Below, in pieces: positions 44,572 through 52,551 of a stretch of DNA of 64,000 nt. Each line of letters begins with the position of its first letter. Position 1 is the stretch's first letter. The stretch covers positions 1 to 64,000 of the forward strand of contig CAVOTA010000004.1 in assembly GCA_963699055.1 (NCBI GenBank). The letters are read 5' to 3'. This DNA is from Bog-756 sp963699055. GTDB lineage: Bacteria > Actinomycetota > Acidimicrobiia > Acidimicrobiales > RAAP-2. The notes beneath the pieces were generated by a model. That model did no database searches. It saw only the letters and a program-made list of their open reading frames with translations, and was not told the DNA's origin. The translations under genes were made by a program, and so were the position numbers.

Positions 44572-45684
44572 ATGGAGACCCAAGCCGCAGTCCTCAGGGG
44601 CCAGATGCAGGACTGGCAGGTCGAGACCATCACGCTCGACGCGCCGAAGGCCGACGAGGTCCTCGTCCGGATCGTGGCGTCGGGCATGTGCCACAGCGAC
44701 GAGCACCTGCGCACCGGCGACCTCGGGGGCATCTACCCGATCATCGGTGGCCACGAGGGTGCGGGCATCGTCGAGGAGGTCGGTCCCGGGGTCGACGACC
44801 TCAAGCCGGGCGACCACGTGGTGTTCGGTTTCGTCCCGGCCTGCGGCAAGTGCCCTTCGTGCGCCAGGGGCCGCTCCAACCTGTGCGACGTCGGCGCCAT
44901 GCTCATGATGGGCACCCAGATCGACGGGACCTACCGCCACCACGCCGCCGACGGCAGTGACATCGGCACCATGGTCTGTCTCGGCACCTTCGCCAAGCAC
45001 ACCGTCGTCAACAAGGCGTCGTGCGTGAAGATCCTGGACCACTACCCGTTGGACAAGGCCTGCCTCGTCGGCTGCGGGGTCACCACCGGCTGGGGCTCGG
45101 CCGTGTACGCGGCCGAGGTCCGGCCGGGTGACGACGTGGTCGTCATCGGGATCGGCGGCATCGGCGCCTCCGCCCTCCAGGGCGCCCGCCTCGCCGGGGC
45201 CGAGCACATCTTCGCCATCGACCCGGTGCCGTGGAAGCGCGAGATGGCGCTCAAGTTCGGTGCCACCCATGCCTACTCGAGCATCGAGGAGGCCACGGCG
45301 CTGGTCAACGAGGTCACCTGGGGCAAGAACGCCGACAAGGTGATCTGCACCATGGGCGTGGGCGAGGGCCGGCTCATGGAGTCGATCATGCAGCTGACGG
45401 CCAAGGGCGGCCGGGTCGTCGTGACCAACATCCACCCCATGGACGAGACCGACGTCACCCTGCAGCTGACGTGGCTGACCCTGCTCGAGAAGCAGATCGT
45501 CGGCACCATCTTCGGATCGGCCAACATCCGCTACGACATCCCCCACCTCCTCAAGCTCTACGACCAGGGCCAGCTCGACCTCGACGGCATGGTCACCAAC
45601 AACTACAAGCTCGAGGAGATCAACCAGGGCTACGCCGACATGCTGGACGGCAAGAACATCAGGGGCGTCCTCCGCTACGAGTGA
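44572..45684 (+). CDS. NDMA-type zinc alcohol dehydrogenase
   Basis: A 370-aa zinc-dependent MDR dehydrogenase. Catalytic zinc ligands: Cys in SGMCHSDEH, HE in IIGGHEGAGIVEEVGPGV, and Cys in LVGCGVTTGWGSA. The structural-zinc loop CGKCPSCARGRSNLC and the NAD fold VVIGIGGIGASALQGA follow. It closely resembles the Rxyl_3153-type NDMA-dependent dehydrogenases, whose tightly bound NAD is reoxidised by mycofactocin. No mycofactocin biosynthesis gene is in this window. The ribosome site GGGAGGG precedes the ATG. Confidence 0.92.
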   Translation: METQAAVLRGQMQDWQVETITLDAPKADEVLVRIVASGMCHSDEHLRTGDLGGIYPIIGGHEGAGIVEEVGPGVDDLKPGDHVVFGFVPACGKCPSCARGRSNLCDVGAMLMMGTQIDGTYRHHAADGSDIGTMVCLGTFAKHTVVNKASCVKILDHYPLDKACLVGCGVTTGWGSAVYAAEVRPGDDVVVIGIGGIGASALQGARLAGAEHIFAIDPVPWKREMALKFGATHAYSSIEEATALVNEVTWGKNADKVICTMGVGEGRLMESIMQLTAKGGRVVVTNIHPMDETDVTLQLTWLTLLEKQIVGTIFGSANIRYDIPHLLKLYDQGQLDLDGMVTNNYKLEEINQGYADMLDGKNIRGVLRYE

Positions 45685-45689
45685 CCGTC

Positions 45690-45703
45690 CCCGGATTTCC
45701 GGG
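45690..45703 (+). terminator. Short hairpin after the alcohol dehydrogenase
   Basis: CCCGGA (45690-45695), TT and TCCGGG (45698-45703) can pair right after the stop codon at 45684. The loop is very small and no T-tract follows. It lies directly upstream of the bioB -10 hexamer. Confidence 0.3.
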
Positions 45704-45720
45704 CGGATCCCCGGGGCGGG

Positions 45721-45726
45721 TACCGT
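45721..45726 (+). promoter_or_regulatory. -10 hexamer of bioB (leaderless)
   Basis: TACCGT is followed by 7 nt and then ATG 45734, matching the leaderless arrangement seen in other genes of the window. No ribosome site is present, which agrees with leaderless translation. Confidence 0.5.
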
Positions 45727-45733
45727 TGCGCCC

Positions 45734-46828
45734 ATGTCCGGAGACCCCACCAGTTCCCCGTCGAGTGTCACCGTCAGCCTCAACCGGCCCCGCCGGGTCG
45801 AGCCCGCCCGTCCGGACATCGAGCCGTCCGAGGCCCGCGCCCGCATCCGTGCGGCCGAGACCGCGCTGCTCGACGAACGGCGGCTGCTGACGGGCGGGGA
45901 GCTGGCCGGGCTGGCCGCCCTGCCCGACGACTACGTGACGTCGCTCGCCGCCCTCGCCCACCAGGTGCGCCTGGCGTGGTGCGGGCCGGAGGTCGAGGTC
46001 GAGGGGATCCTGTCGGCGAAGACGGGCGGGTGCCCCGAGGACTGCCACTTCTGCTCCCAGTCGTCCCGGTTCGACACCCCGGTCAAGGCCACGCCGTTCC
46101 TCGACGCCGACGAGGTCCTCCGCGCCGCGCGGGAGACCAAGGAGTCGGGTGCCTCCGAATTCTGCATCGTCCTGGCCGTCCGCGGTCCCGACGAGCGCAC
46201 CATGCGGCGCATCCTCGAACTGGTGCCGATGGTCCGGGACCGCGTCGGCGTCAACGTCGCCGTCAGCGCCGGCCTGCTCACCGAGGACCAGGCCCGCCGG
46301 TTCGCCGAGGGTGGTGTCCACCGGTACAACCACAACCTCGAGACGTCGAGGTCCTTCTTCCCCAACGTGGTCACCACCCACACCTGGGAGGAGCGGGTGG
46401 AGACCTGCCGGCTGGTGCGTGACCACGGGATGGAGCTGTGCTGCGGCGCCCTGCTCGGCATGGGCGAGTCGGACGAGCAGCGCATCGAGCTCCTCACCCA
46501 GCTCCAGGACCTGGACCCCACCGAGGTGCCCCTCAACTTCCTGAACCCCCGTCCCGGCACGCCGCTGGGGGGCGAGCAACCGGTGGCGGCCTGGGAGGCC
46601 ATCCGCTGGATCGCCCTGTTCCGTCTCGGGCTCCCCGGCGTCATCCTCCGGTACGCCGGCGGTCGCGAGGTGACCCTGCGCGAACTCCAGTCCATGGGGA
46701 TGACGGCGGGCATCAACGCCCTGATCGTCGGCAACTACCTGACCACCCTCGGGCGGTCGGTCGACGAGGACCTGCAGATGCTCTCCGACCTCCGGATGCC
46801 GGTGGGCGCCCTGACCGGCGTCCTCTGA
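45734..46828 (+). CDS. bioB: Biotin synthase
   Basis: A 364-aa radical-SAM enzyme that inserts sulfur into dethiobiotin. The 4Fe-4S motif CPEDCHFC (CxxxCxxC) is at about residue 99, with SAKTGGCPEDCHFCSQSSR. Cluster-II ligands sit in SEFCIVLAVRG, NLETSRSFF and LCCGALLGMGE, and the closing Arg lies in GVILRYAGGREVTL. It carries about 45 extra N-terminal residues. The partner gene bsaP begins 12-15 nt later. The rest of the late pathway, bioA-F-D, lies at 60.8-63.9 kb on the other strand. Confidence 0.97.
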   Translation: MSGDPTSSPSSVTVSLNRPRRVEPARPDIEPSEARARIRAAETALLDERRLLTGGELAGLAALPDDYVTSLAALAHQVRLAWCGPEVEVEGILSAKTGGCPEDCHFCSQSSRFDTPVKATPFLDADEVLRAARETKESGASEFCIVLAVRGPDERTMRRILELVPMVRDRVGVNVAVSAGLLTEDQARRFAEGGVHRYNHNLETSRSFFPNVVTTHTWEERVETCRLVRDHGMELCCGALLGMGESDEQRIELLTQLQDLDPTEVPLNFLNPRPGTPLGGEQPVAAWEAIRWIALFRLGLPGVILRYAGGREVTLRELQSMGMTAGINALIVGNYLTTLGRSVDEDLQMLSDLRMPVGALTGVL

Positions 46829-46843
46829 CGGATCCGGCGAGTG

Positions 46844-47059
46844 ATGGCGGAGTCCGCCGGGACCGTGGGGGGAACGGGAGCCGGAGCCGGAGCCGACGTG
46901 CACTGCACCGGCTGCGGCTCGGTGTCGTGCATCGGGTGCAGCCGGACACTCGACCCGCCCCGATTCTGTCCGGACTGCGGCCGCCGGCTGACCGTCGTGG
47001 TCACCCCGGGCGGCTACCGGGCCCGCTGCCGGGACCACGGGGAGCTCGCCGCCGGCTGA
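46844..47059 (+). CDS. bsaP: Biotin synthase auxiliary protein-like zinc/iron-binding protein
   Basis: A 71-aa protein (72 from GTG 46841). Three Cys-rich knuckles follow a glycine/alanine-rich head: VHCTGCG, CIGCSR and FCPDCGRRLTV, then GYRARCRDHGELA. This pattern directly behind bioB matches BsaP of actinobacteria, reported in mycobacteria to protect or recharge the sacrificial Fe-S cluster of BioB. Gene identity is inferred from sequence pattern and position; metal type cannot be seen. It is co-transcribed with bioB. Confidence 0.75.
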   Translation: MAESAGTVGGTGAGAGADVHCTGCGSVSCIGCSRTLDPPRFCPDCGRRLTVVVTPGGYRARCRDHGELAAG

Positions 47060-47124
47060 GCGGGGCGCCCGCACCGTGCCGTGCCCGGGTCCCTCCGGTC
47101 CCCGGGGGCGTCGGGAGCGGGGGT

Positions 47125-47130
47125 TAGGTT
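47125..47130 (+). promoter_or_regulatory. -10 hexamer of the GAP/LysE-like gene (leaderless)
   Basis: TAGGTT is followed by 6 nt and ATG 47137; no ribosome site is present. Confidence 0.5.
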
Positions 47131-47136
47131 GGCCCG

Positions 47137-47808
47137 ATGGGGTCGTTGCTGGTCGCCGTGCTCCCGCTCGCCGTGGGCGCCGCCGTCAGTCCCACCCTGT
47201 TGGCCCTGCAGCTCCTGGTGCTCACCGGCACGACCCACCGGCTGGCCCGGGCGTGGGCACTCGCCCTCGGGGCGGCACTGGTGCTCGCCGCATTCTGCAT
47301 CCTGTGCGTCACCGCCCTGCAGCGGGTCCGCCCGCACCACGCCCACAAGTCGGCGACCGACGCCGCCATCCTCCTGGTCAGCGGCGCCCTCCTCGGGCTC
47401 CTGGCCCTGCGCTCGCTGCTGCGGAGCCCGACCGTGGGCGAGCAGCAGCCGTCACGGATCGCCGGGCGGCTGGGCTCGGCCCCCACGCTCTGGTTCCTCG
47501 GCGTCGGCGCCGTCGGCATGGTCGTCAACTTCTCGACCCTGCTGCTGGTGCTGCCGGCGGTGCACGAGATCACCCACTCGACGGCGTCGACCGGTGACAA
47601 GGCGGCCGTCCTCGCCGTGCTGTACGTGATCGTGCTGCTGCCCGTACTGGTCCCGGTGGGACTCGTCACCGTCCTCGGATCGGGCGCCGACCACCTGCTC
47701 GACGCCGCCCACCGGTGGATCGGCGCCCACTCCCGTACGATCGGGGTGGTCATCGAGGTGGTGTTCGCCGTCTACCTCGTCGTCAAGGGCGTCCGGTCAC
47801 TTCCCTGA
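47137..47808 (+). CDS. GAP-family (LysE-like) membrane protein
   Basis: A 223-aa integral membrane protein with about six TM segments: LLVAVLPLAVGAAVSPTLLAL, LALGAALVLAAFCILCV, ILLVSGALLGLLALRSLL, FLGVGAVGMVVNFSTLLLVL, VLYVIVLLPVLVPVGLVTVL and a final helix VVFAVYLVVKGV. The architecture (PLAVGAAVSPT, central charged loop) is that of GAP/Sap-like proteins related to LysE exporters, which move small polar solutes or glycolipids. The substrate is unknown. Confidence 0.75.
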   Translation: MGSLLVAVLPLAVGAAVSPTLLALQLLVLTGTTHRLARAWALALGAALVLAAFCILCVTALQRVRPHHAHKSATDAAILLVSGALLGLLALRSLLRSPTVGEQQPSRIAGRLGSAPTLWFLGVGAVGMVVNFSTLLLVLPAVHEITHSTASTGDKAAVLAVLYVIVLLPVLVPVGLVTVLGSGADHLLDAAHRWIGAHSRTIGVVIEVVFAVYLVVKGVRSLP

Positions 47809-47830
47809 CCGGCCCCGGGAAGGGACGCAC

Positions 47831-48241
47831 ATGGAGTGGAGACTCGAGCTGGTGGTGGTGCCCGTCGCCGACCAGGACCGCGCCAAGGAGTTCTACGTCG
47901 ACCGGATGGGCTTCGACCTGCTGGTCGACCACCAGGCCGGTCCGAGCTTCCGGGTGGTCCAGGCCACGCCGCCGGGCTCGGCGTGCTCGATCGCCCTGAT
48001 GCACAACCCCGAGTCGGCCGGCACCGTCCAGGGTCTCCACCTGGTGGTGCCCGACATCACGGCGGCACGGGCCGAACTGGTGGCTCGCGGGGTGGAACCG
48101 GCGGGCATCATCCACTTCGTCGACGGTGTCCCGACCGACGGACCCGATCCCGAGGGCCGGGACTACAACTCGTTCTTCGAGTTGCACGACCCCGACGGCA
48201 ACGGCTGGCTGGTCCAGCACGTGGCCGCCCGGGGGGTCTGA
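47831..48241 (+). CDS. Glyoxalase/VOC-fold protein
   Basis: A 136-aa single VOC module: LELVVVPVADQDRAKEFYVDRMGFDLLVD, then GLHLVVPDITAARAELVARGVE and FFELHDPDGNGWLVQHV. Glu in FFELHDPDGN is the typical last metal ligand, but the first-strand His of glyoxalase I is not obvious (LELVVVPV). It is therefore probably a small-molecule binding or resistance protein, or a cofactor-independent isomerase. GGAAGGG precedes the ATG. The sulfatase gene follows 45 nt later. Confidence 0.8.
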   Translation: MEWRLELVVVPVADQDRAKEFYVDRMGFDLLVDHQAGPSFRVVQATPPGSACSIALMHNPESAGTVQGLHLVVPDITAARAELVARGVEPAGIIHFVDGVPTDGPDPEGRDYNSFFELHDPDGNGWLVQHVAARGV

Positions 48242-48274
48242 CCGCCGCCGGCCCGCGGACCCCCGGGTTCGGCA

Positions 48275-48280
48275 TACGGT
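48275..48280 (+). promoter_or_regulatory. -10 hexamer of the sulfatase gene (leaderless)
   Basis: TACGGT is followed by 6 nt and ATG 48287, suggesting the sulfatase has its own leaderless promoter. Confidence 0.5.
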
Positions 48281-48286
48281 TGCGGC

Positions 48287-49927
48287 ATGGATCGACCCAA
48301 CATCCTGCTCATCATGACGGACGAGGAGCGGTACCCCCCGCCCTACGAGTCCGACGCCGTCCGATCGTTCCGCTCGTCGCAGCTGACCGCCCGGGAGTCC
48401 ATCAGGGCCCGGGGCGTCGAATTCCACCGCCACTACGCAGGCTCCACCGCGTGCACCCCCAGCCGGGCCACGCTCTTCACCGGCCAGTACCCGTCGCTCC
48501 ACGGGGTGACCTCCACCGCCGGCACGGCCAAGCAGAGCACCGACCCGGCCATGGGCTGGCTCGACCCGAACTCGGTGCCGACGCTGGGCGACTGGTTCCG
48601 GGCCGGCGGCTACCGGACCCACTACCGGGGCAAGTGGCACGTCTCGCACGCCGAGATCGTGATCCCCGGCAGCCACGAGGGGCTCAAGGCGTCCGACGAC
48701 GACGGCAACCCGCTGCCCGAGGCCGTCGACGCCTACCGGAAGGCCGACCGGCTCGACCCGTTCGGGTTCTCGGGCTGGATCGGGCGCGAGCCCCACGGGG
48801 CCGACAAGTCCGACTGCGGCACGATCCGGGACGGGGTCTTCGCCGAGCAGGTGGTGGACCTCTTCGACGAACTGGCCGCGGCCCGGGCCGACGGTCCGTG
48901 GTTGACCGTCGCCTCGTTCGTGAATCCCCACGACATCGCCTTCTCGGGGTTCGGGTGGGAGCAGATGCTCCGGTTCGGGCCCCCCGACGACACCGTGCCC
49001 GACGTCCCCGAGCCCCCGTCCCAGTCGGATCCCTTCACCGGCCGGCCCGCCTGCCAGGAGGCGTTCAAGGCCCTCTGGCCCGAGATGATCTTCGAGACGG
49101 CCACCGACCTCGGCTACCGCCGGCTCTACTACTACCTCCACAAGCTCGTGGACCAGGCCATCGGCAGGATCCTCGAGGCCCTGGAACAGTCGGGCATGGC
49201 GGACGACACCATCGTCGTGTTCACGTCGGACCACGGAGACCTGCTGGGCGCACACGGCGGACTCATCCAGAAGTGGTGCAACGCGTTCGACGAGGCCACC
49301 CGCGTCCCCCTGTACGTGGCCGGGCCCGGCATCGCCCCCTCCGCCGACGGAGTGTCGGTGCCCACCAGTCACGTCGACCTCATCCCCACCCTGCTCGGAC
49401 TGGCCGGGATCGACGTCGAGCGGGCGACAGCCGGTGTGGCCACCCACCACGACGAGGTCCAGCCACTCCCCGGACGGGACCTGAGTGCCGTGGTCCGGGG
49501 GACGACCGATGCGCCGTCGGCCGTCGCCCCCGTCTACTTCATGACCGAGGACGACGTGACCCGCGGGGCGACCCAGGTGAACATCCTCACCGGCGTGCCG
49601 TTCGACCCGGTCGCGCCACCGGTCAACATCGAGTCCGTACTGGCCACGCTGCCCACCGGATCGGACGGCGGGGCCGAGCTATGGAAGCTCAACCACTACT
49701 ACGAGCGCCTCGACGACTGGTACGCGGCCCGGGGGGTCGCCCCCAACCCCTTCCTCGGTCCGGCGGCCGAGCCGTCCTTCGAGCTGCACAACCTGACGAC
49801 CGACCCCGAGGAGCGCCACAACCAGGCCGACACCCGGGCCGAGGTGCGCACGCGGATGACCTCGGTGCTCGAGGCCGAACGGGACGCCAAGCGCCTGATC
49901 CCGTCCTTGAGGAACCCGGTCGTCTGA
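48287..49927 (+). CDS. Type I sulfatase (arylsulfatase A-like)
   Basis: A 546-aa sulfatase of the alkaline-phosphatase superfamily. The nucleophile signature is ACTPSRATLFTGQYPSLHG; its Cys (CxPSR) must be converted to formylglycine by an FGE not present in the window. Metal ligands: NILLIMTDEER at the N-terminus and FTSDHGDLLGAHG near residue 310; GKWHVSH carries the active-site Lys/His. No signal peptide, so it is cytoplasmic or uses another route. The C-terminal part (HNLTTDPEERHNQAD) is the usual end. Substrate not predictable. Confidence 0.92.
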   Translation: MDRPNILLIMTDEERYPPPYESDAVRSFRSSQLTARESIRARGVEFHRHYAGSTACTPSRATLFTGQYPSLHGVTSTAGTAKQSTDPAMGWLDPNSVPTLGDWFRAGGYRTHYRGKWHVSHAEIVIPGSHEGLKASDDDGNPLPEAVDAYRKADRLDPFGFSGWIGREPHGADKSDCGTIRDGVFAEQVVDLFDELAAARADGPWLTVASFVNPHDIAFSGFGWEQMLRFGPPDDTVPDVPEPPSQSDPFTGRPACQEAFKALWPEMIFETATDLGYRRLYYYLHKLVDQAIGRILEALEQSGMADDTIVVFTSDHGDLLGAHGGLIQKWCNAFDEATRVPLYVAGPGIAPSADGVSVPTSHVDLIPTLLGLAGIDVERATAGVATHHDEVQPLPGRDLSAVVRGTTDAPSAVAPVYFMTEDDVTRGATQVNILTGVPFDPVAPPVNIESVLATLPTGSDGGAELWKLNHYYERLDDWYAARGVAPNPFLGPAAEPSFELHNLTTDPEERHNQADTRAEVRTRMTSVLEAERDAKRLIPSLRNPVV

Positions 49928-49964
49928 CCGCCACGCCGGGGAGGCGGACGCCAGGGCGGGGCCC

Positions 49965-50300
49965 ATGGCACTCCAGGTCGTCGGCGCAGGCGTCGGCAGG
50001 ACGGGCACCTACTCGCTGAAGGTGACCCTCGAGCGGCTCACCGGTGAGCCGTGTCACCACCTGGTCGGGACCGTTGCCGATCCCGACCAGATCCCCAACT
50101 GGACCGACGCCATCGAGGGTCGCCCCGTCGACTGGACGAACAACACCGACGGGTGGCGGGCACGGCTCGGGATGCCGCCCCTCCGACAGGGCGGGCGGCC
50201 GCCGGTCCGACCGGCCCGGCGGGCTCCCCCGGCTCAGCCGGCGGGCACCTTCCACCCACGCGCCTCGGCGATGTCCTTGCACGTCGGGCAGATCGGGTAG
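49965..50300 (+). pseudogene. Truncated sulfotransferase-family protein
   Basis: The first 57 residues (MALQVVGAGVGRTGTYSLK..., then ALERL-like helix and IPNWTDAIEGRPVDW) match the N-terminus of the actinobacterial P-loop sulfotransferase family, with GAGVGRTGT as the PAPS-binding loop. Similarity stops at about 50135. The remaining frame is Arg/Pro-rich and runs antisense into the DUF3039 gene. About 150 C-terminal residues are lost. It lies just behind a sulfatase, so a sulfate-ester module may have decayed. Confidence 0.6.
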
Positions 50301-50515
50301 CGCTGCGGGTTCCGGCCCGGCACCCAGATCTTCCCGCACAGGGCCTTGACGGCCGTCCCGTTGACCATCCCCTCGACCACCGACGGCCCAGCCGAGATGA
50401 AGTCGCCCTTCTCCGGCTTGAACCCCTCGAGCACGATATGGCTCATCCGCTCGTGGTCACCGTCGAGCTGCGGGTCGACCTGGGTGGGGGAGGTGGTGAT
50501 GCCGGTGTCCGTCAT
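50234..50515 (-). CDS. DUF3039-family protein
   Basis: A 93-aa conserved actinobacterial protein. The central DHERMSHIVLEGF, then GTAVKALCGKIWVPGRNPQRYPICPTCKDI, has a Cys and a CxxC that could bind zinc, typical of DUF3039. Function unknown. I chose ATG 50515 because the residues upstream in the open frame look non-homologous. It is divergent from maf. Confidence 0.8.
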   Translation of the reverse strand: MTDTGITTSPTQVDPQLDGDHERMSHIVLEGFKPEKGDFISAGPSVVEGMVNGTAVKALCGKIWVPGRNPQRYPICPTCKDIAEARGWKVPAG

Positions 50516-50598
50516 GGCGACCAGGATCGCGCATCCGGGGCCCTCCGGCACGACGGGCGGGAGGGGGCCGGCCGGCACCGTCGGGTCCGGCCGGCCCG

Positions 50599-50604
50599 TA
50601 GGCT
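50599..50604 (+). promoter_or_regulatory. -10 hexamer of the maf-dus operon (leaderless)
   Basis: TAGGCT is followed by 6 nt and ATG 50611; no ribosome site is present. Confidence 0.5.
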
Positions 50605-50610
50605 CGGGGC

Positions 50611-51216
50611 ATGCCGAACCGCACCCTGGTCCTCGCCTCGGGTTCGCCCGCGCGCCTGGCCCTCCTGCGCGACGCCGGGATCGACCCGGTCGTACGGGTC
50701 AGCGGTGTCGACGAGGACGACGTGGACCCCGACGACACCCGGGGGTCCGCCGGGCGGCTGGCCCGGGCCAAGGCCGACGCCGTGGCCCGTCCCGACGGTG
50801 ACGCGCTGGTCGTCGGCTGCGACTCGATGCTGGAGTTCGACGGACGCCCCCACGGCAAGCCGACCACCCTCGACGAGGCCCGGTCGTGGCTGGTGGCCAT
50901 GCGCGGTGACAGTGGCGTCCTGTACACCGGACACTGCGTCGTCGACGAGGCCACCGGCCGGCGGGCCGAGGCCGTGGTCGGGACGACCGTGCGCTTCGGG
51001 GTCACCACCGATGCCGAGCTCGACGCCTACCTGGCCACACCGGGGGTGCTCGAGGTGGCCGGCGCCTTCACCCTCGACGGGTGGTCGGCCCCCTTCGTGG
51101 ACGGCATCGTCGGCGACCCGGGCAACGTGATCGGGCTGTCGTTGCCCGCCCTGCGCCACCTCCTGTCCGAGCTCGGTGTGTCGATCACCGACCTGTGGCG
51201 CGAGCACAACCGGTGA
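50611..51216 (+). CDS. maf: Maf-like nucleoside triphosphate pyrophosphatase
   Basis: A 201-aa Maf/HAM1-fold protein. LVLASGSPARLALLRDAGI is the diagnostic N-terminus, with ARAKADAV, VVGCDSMLEFDG (Asp), GKPTTLDEARSWL and YTGHCVV following. Maf proteins hydrolyse modified or canonical NTPs (dTTP, UTP, CTP or m7GTP) to NMP, cleaning nucleotide pools. Substrate class is not obvious. Its stop overlaps the dus start by GTGA. Confidence 0.92.
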   Translation: MPNRTLVLASGSPARLALLRDAGIDPVVRVSGVDEDDVDPDDTRGSAGRLARAKADAVARPDGDALVVGCDSMLEFDGRPHGKPTTLDEARSWLVAMRGDSGVLYTGHCVVDEATGRRAEAVVGTTVRFGVTTDAELDAYLATPGVLEVAGAFTLDGWSAPFVDGIVGDPGNVIGLSLPALRHLLSELGVSITDLWREHNR

Positions 51217-52385
51217 GCGCGACGCCGACGGCCACCGCCACGTCCCCGTCCGCGCCCGGGCCCGTCGCCACCGGGCTCGTGCTGGGCGGACTCGTCGTCG
51301 AGGTCCCGGTGGTGCTGGCGCCGATGGCCGGCGTCACCAACAGCGCCTTCCGTACGCTGTGCCGCAGCTACGGCGCCGGGCTCTACGTCAGCGAGATGGT
51401 CACGGCGCGCGCCCTGGTCGAGGGGAACGCCAAGACCCTGGGCATGGCGTCGTTCGCCGAGGACGAGACGGTGCGCAGCGTGCAGCTCTCGAGCATCGAC
51501 CCGGCCGTCATGGGACGGGCCGTGACCCGACTCGTCGACGAGATCGGCGTCGACCACATCGACCTGAACTTCGGGTGCCCCGCCGCCAAGGTGACCCGCC
51601 AGGGTGCCGGCGCCGCCCTGCCCGTCCACCGGACCCTCTTCCGCGACATCGTCCGGGCCGCGGTCACCCACGCCGGCGCGGTGCCGGTGACCGTCAAGAT
51701 GCGCATCGGGGTCGACGCCGACCACGTCACCTACCTCGAGTCCGGCCGGATCGCCGAGGACGAGGGGTGCGCCGCCGTGACGCTGCACGCCCGCACGGCC
51801 GAGCAGCTCTACTCGGGCGCGGCCGACTGGGACGCCATCGGCCGATTGAAGGAGGCGGTCACCACCGTGCCCGTGCTGGGCAACGGCGACCTGTGGGAGG
51901 CGGCTGACGCACTGGACATGATGGCGGCCACCGGGTGCGACGGGGTCGTGGTGGGCCGCGGGTGCCTCGGGCGGCCGTGGCTGTTCCGGGACCTGGCCGC
52001 GGCGTTCCGTGGCGAGCCGGTTCCGCCGCCACCCGGGCTCGACGAGATCTGCTCGATGATGCTGGTCCACCTCGACCTGCTGTGCGGCCTCTTCGGCGAG
52101 GAACTCGGCACACGGCAGTTCCGCAAGCACACCGGGTGGTACCTGACCGGCTTCGCGGTGGGCTCGGTGGTCCGCCGGGACCTGGCCCTGGCCTCGTCGG
52201 TGGCCGAGGTCACTGCCCTGCTCGACGGGCTGGACCGGACGCTGGCGTTCCCGCCCGGGGCGCTGCGCATGGCCCGCGGCCACACCAACGGCCCACGTCC
52301 GGTCCACCTGCCCGACCGGTGGCTCGAGACGGCCGACGACCCCACCCCGCCGGCCGGGGGGGACCTGCTCGTCTCGGGCGGATGA
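51213..52385 (+). CDS. dus: tRNA-dihydrouridine synthase (DusB/Nifr3-like)
   Basis: A 390-aa FMN enzyme reducing uridine to dihydrouridine in tRNA. PVVLAPMAGVTNSAFR begins the TIM barrel. HIDLNFGCPAAKVTRQGAGAAL carries the catalytic Cys (GCP). VTVKMRIG, LHARTAEQLYSG, VLGNGDLW and GVVVGRGCLGRPWLF are the FMN sites, and a helical C-terminal domain binds tRNA. About 25 extra N-terminal residues are Thr/Ala-rich. GTG 51213 overlaps the maf stop. Confidence 0.94.
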   Translation: MSATPTATATSPSAPGPVATGLVLGGLVVEVPVVLAPMAGVTNSAFRTLCRSYGAGLYVSEMVTARALVEGNAKTLGMASFAEDETVRSVQLSSIDPAVMGRAVTRLVDEIGVDHIDLNFGCPAAKVTRQGAGAALPVHRTLFRDIVRAAVTHAGAVPVTVKMRIGVDADHVTYLESGRIAEDEGCAAVTLHARTAEQLYSGAADWDAIGRLKEAVTTVPVLGNGDLWEAADALDMMAATGCDGVVVGRGCLGRPWLFRDLAAAFRGEPVPPPPGLDEICSMMLVHLDLLCGLFGEELGTRQFRKHTGWYLTGFAVGSVVRRDLALASSVAEVTALLDGLDRTLAFPPGALRMARGHTNGPRPVHLPDRWLETADDPTPPAGGDLLVSGG

Positions 52386-52551
52386 CGTCGGTCCCGGCCG
52401 CGGCGTCGGACGTGGCCTGACGGCGCCGCCGGCCCGTCACCCGACCCGCCGACCGGGCCGGCATCCCGGTGTGGGAGACTGGGGCCGTTGACCTCGCCGG
52501 GAACCCGGCGCCGGAGCGGGGATCCCCGCCGGACCGGTCGCCCCCCTCCCC

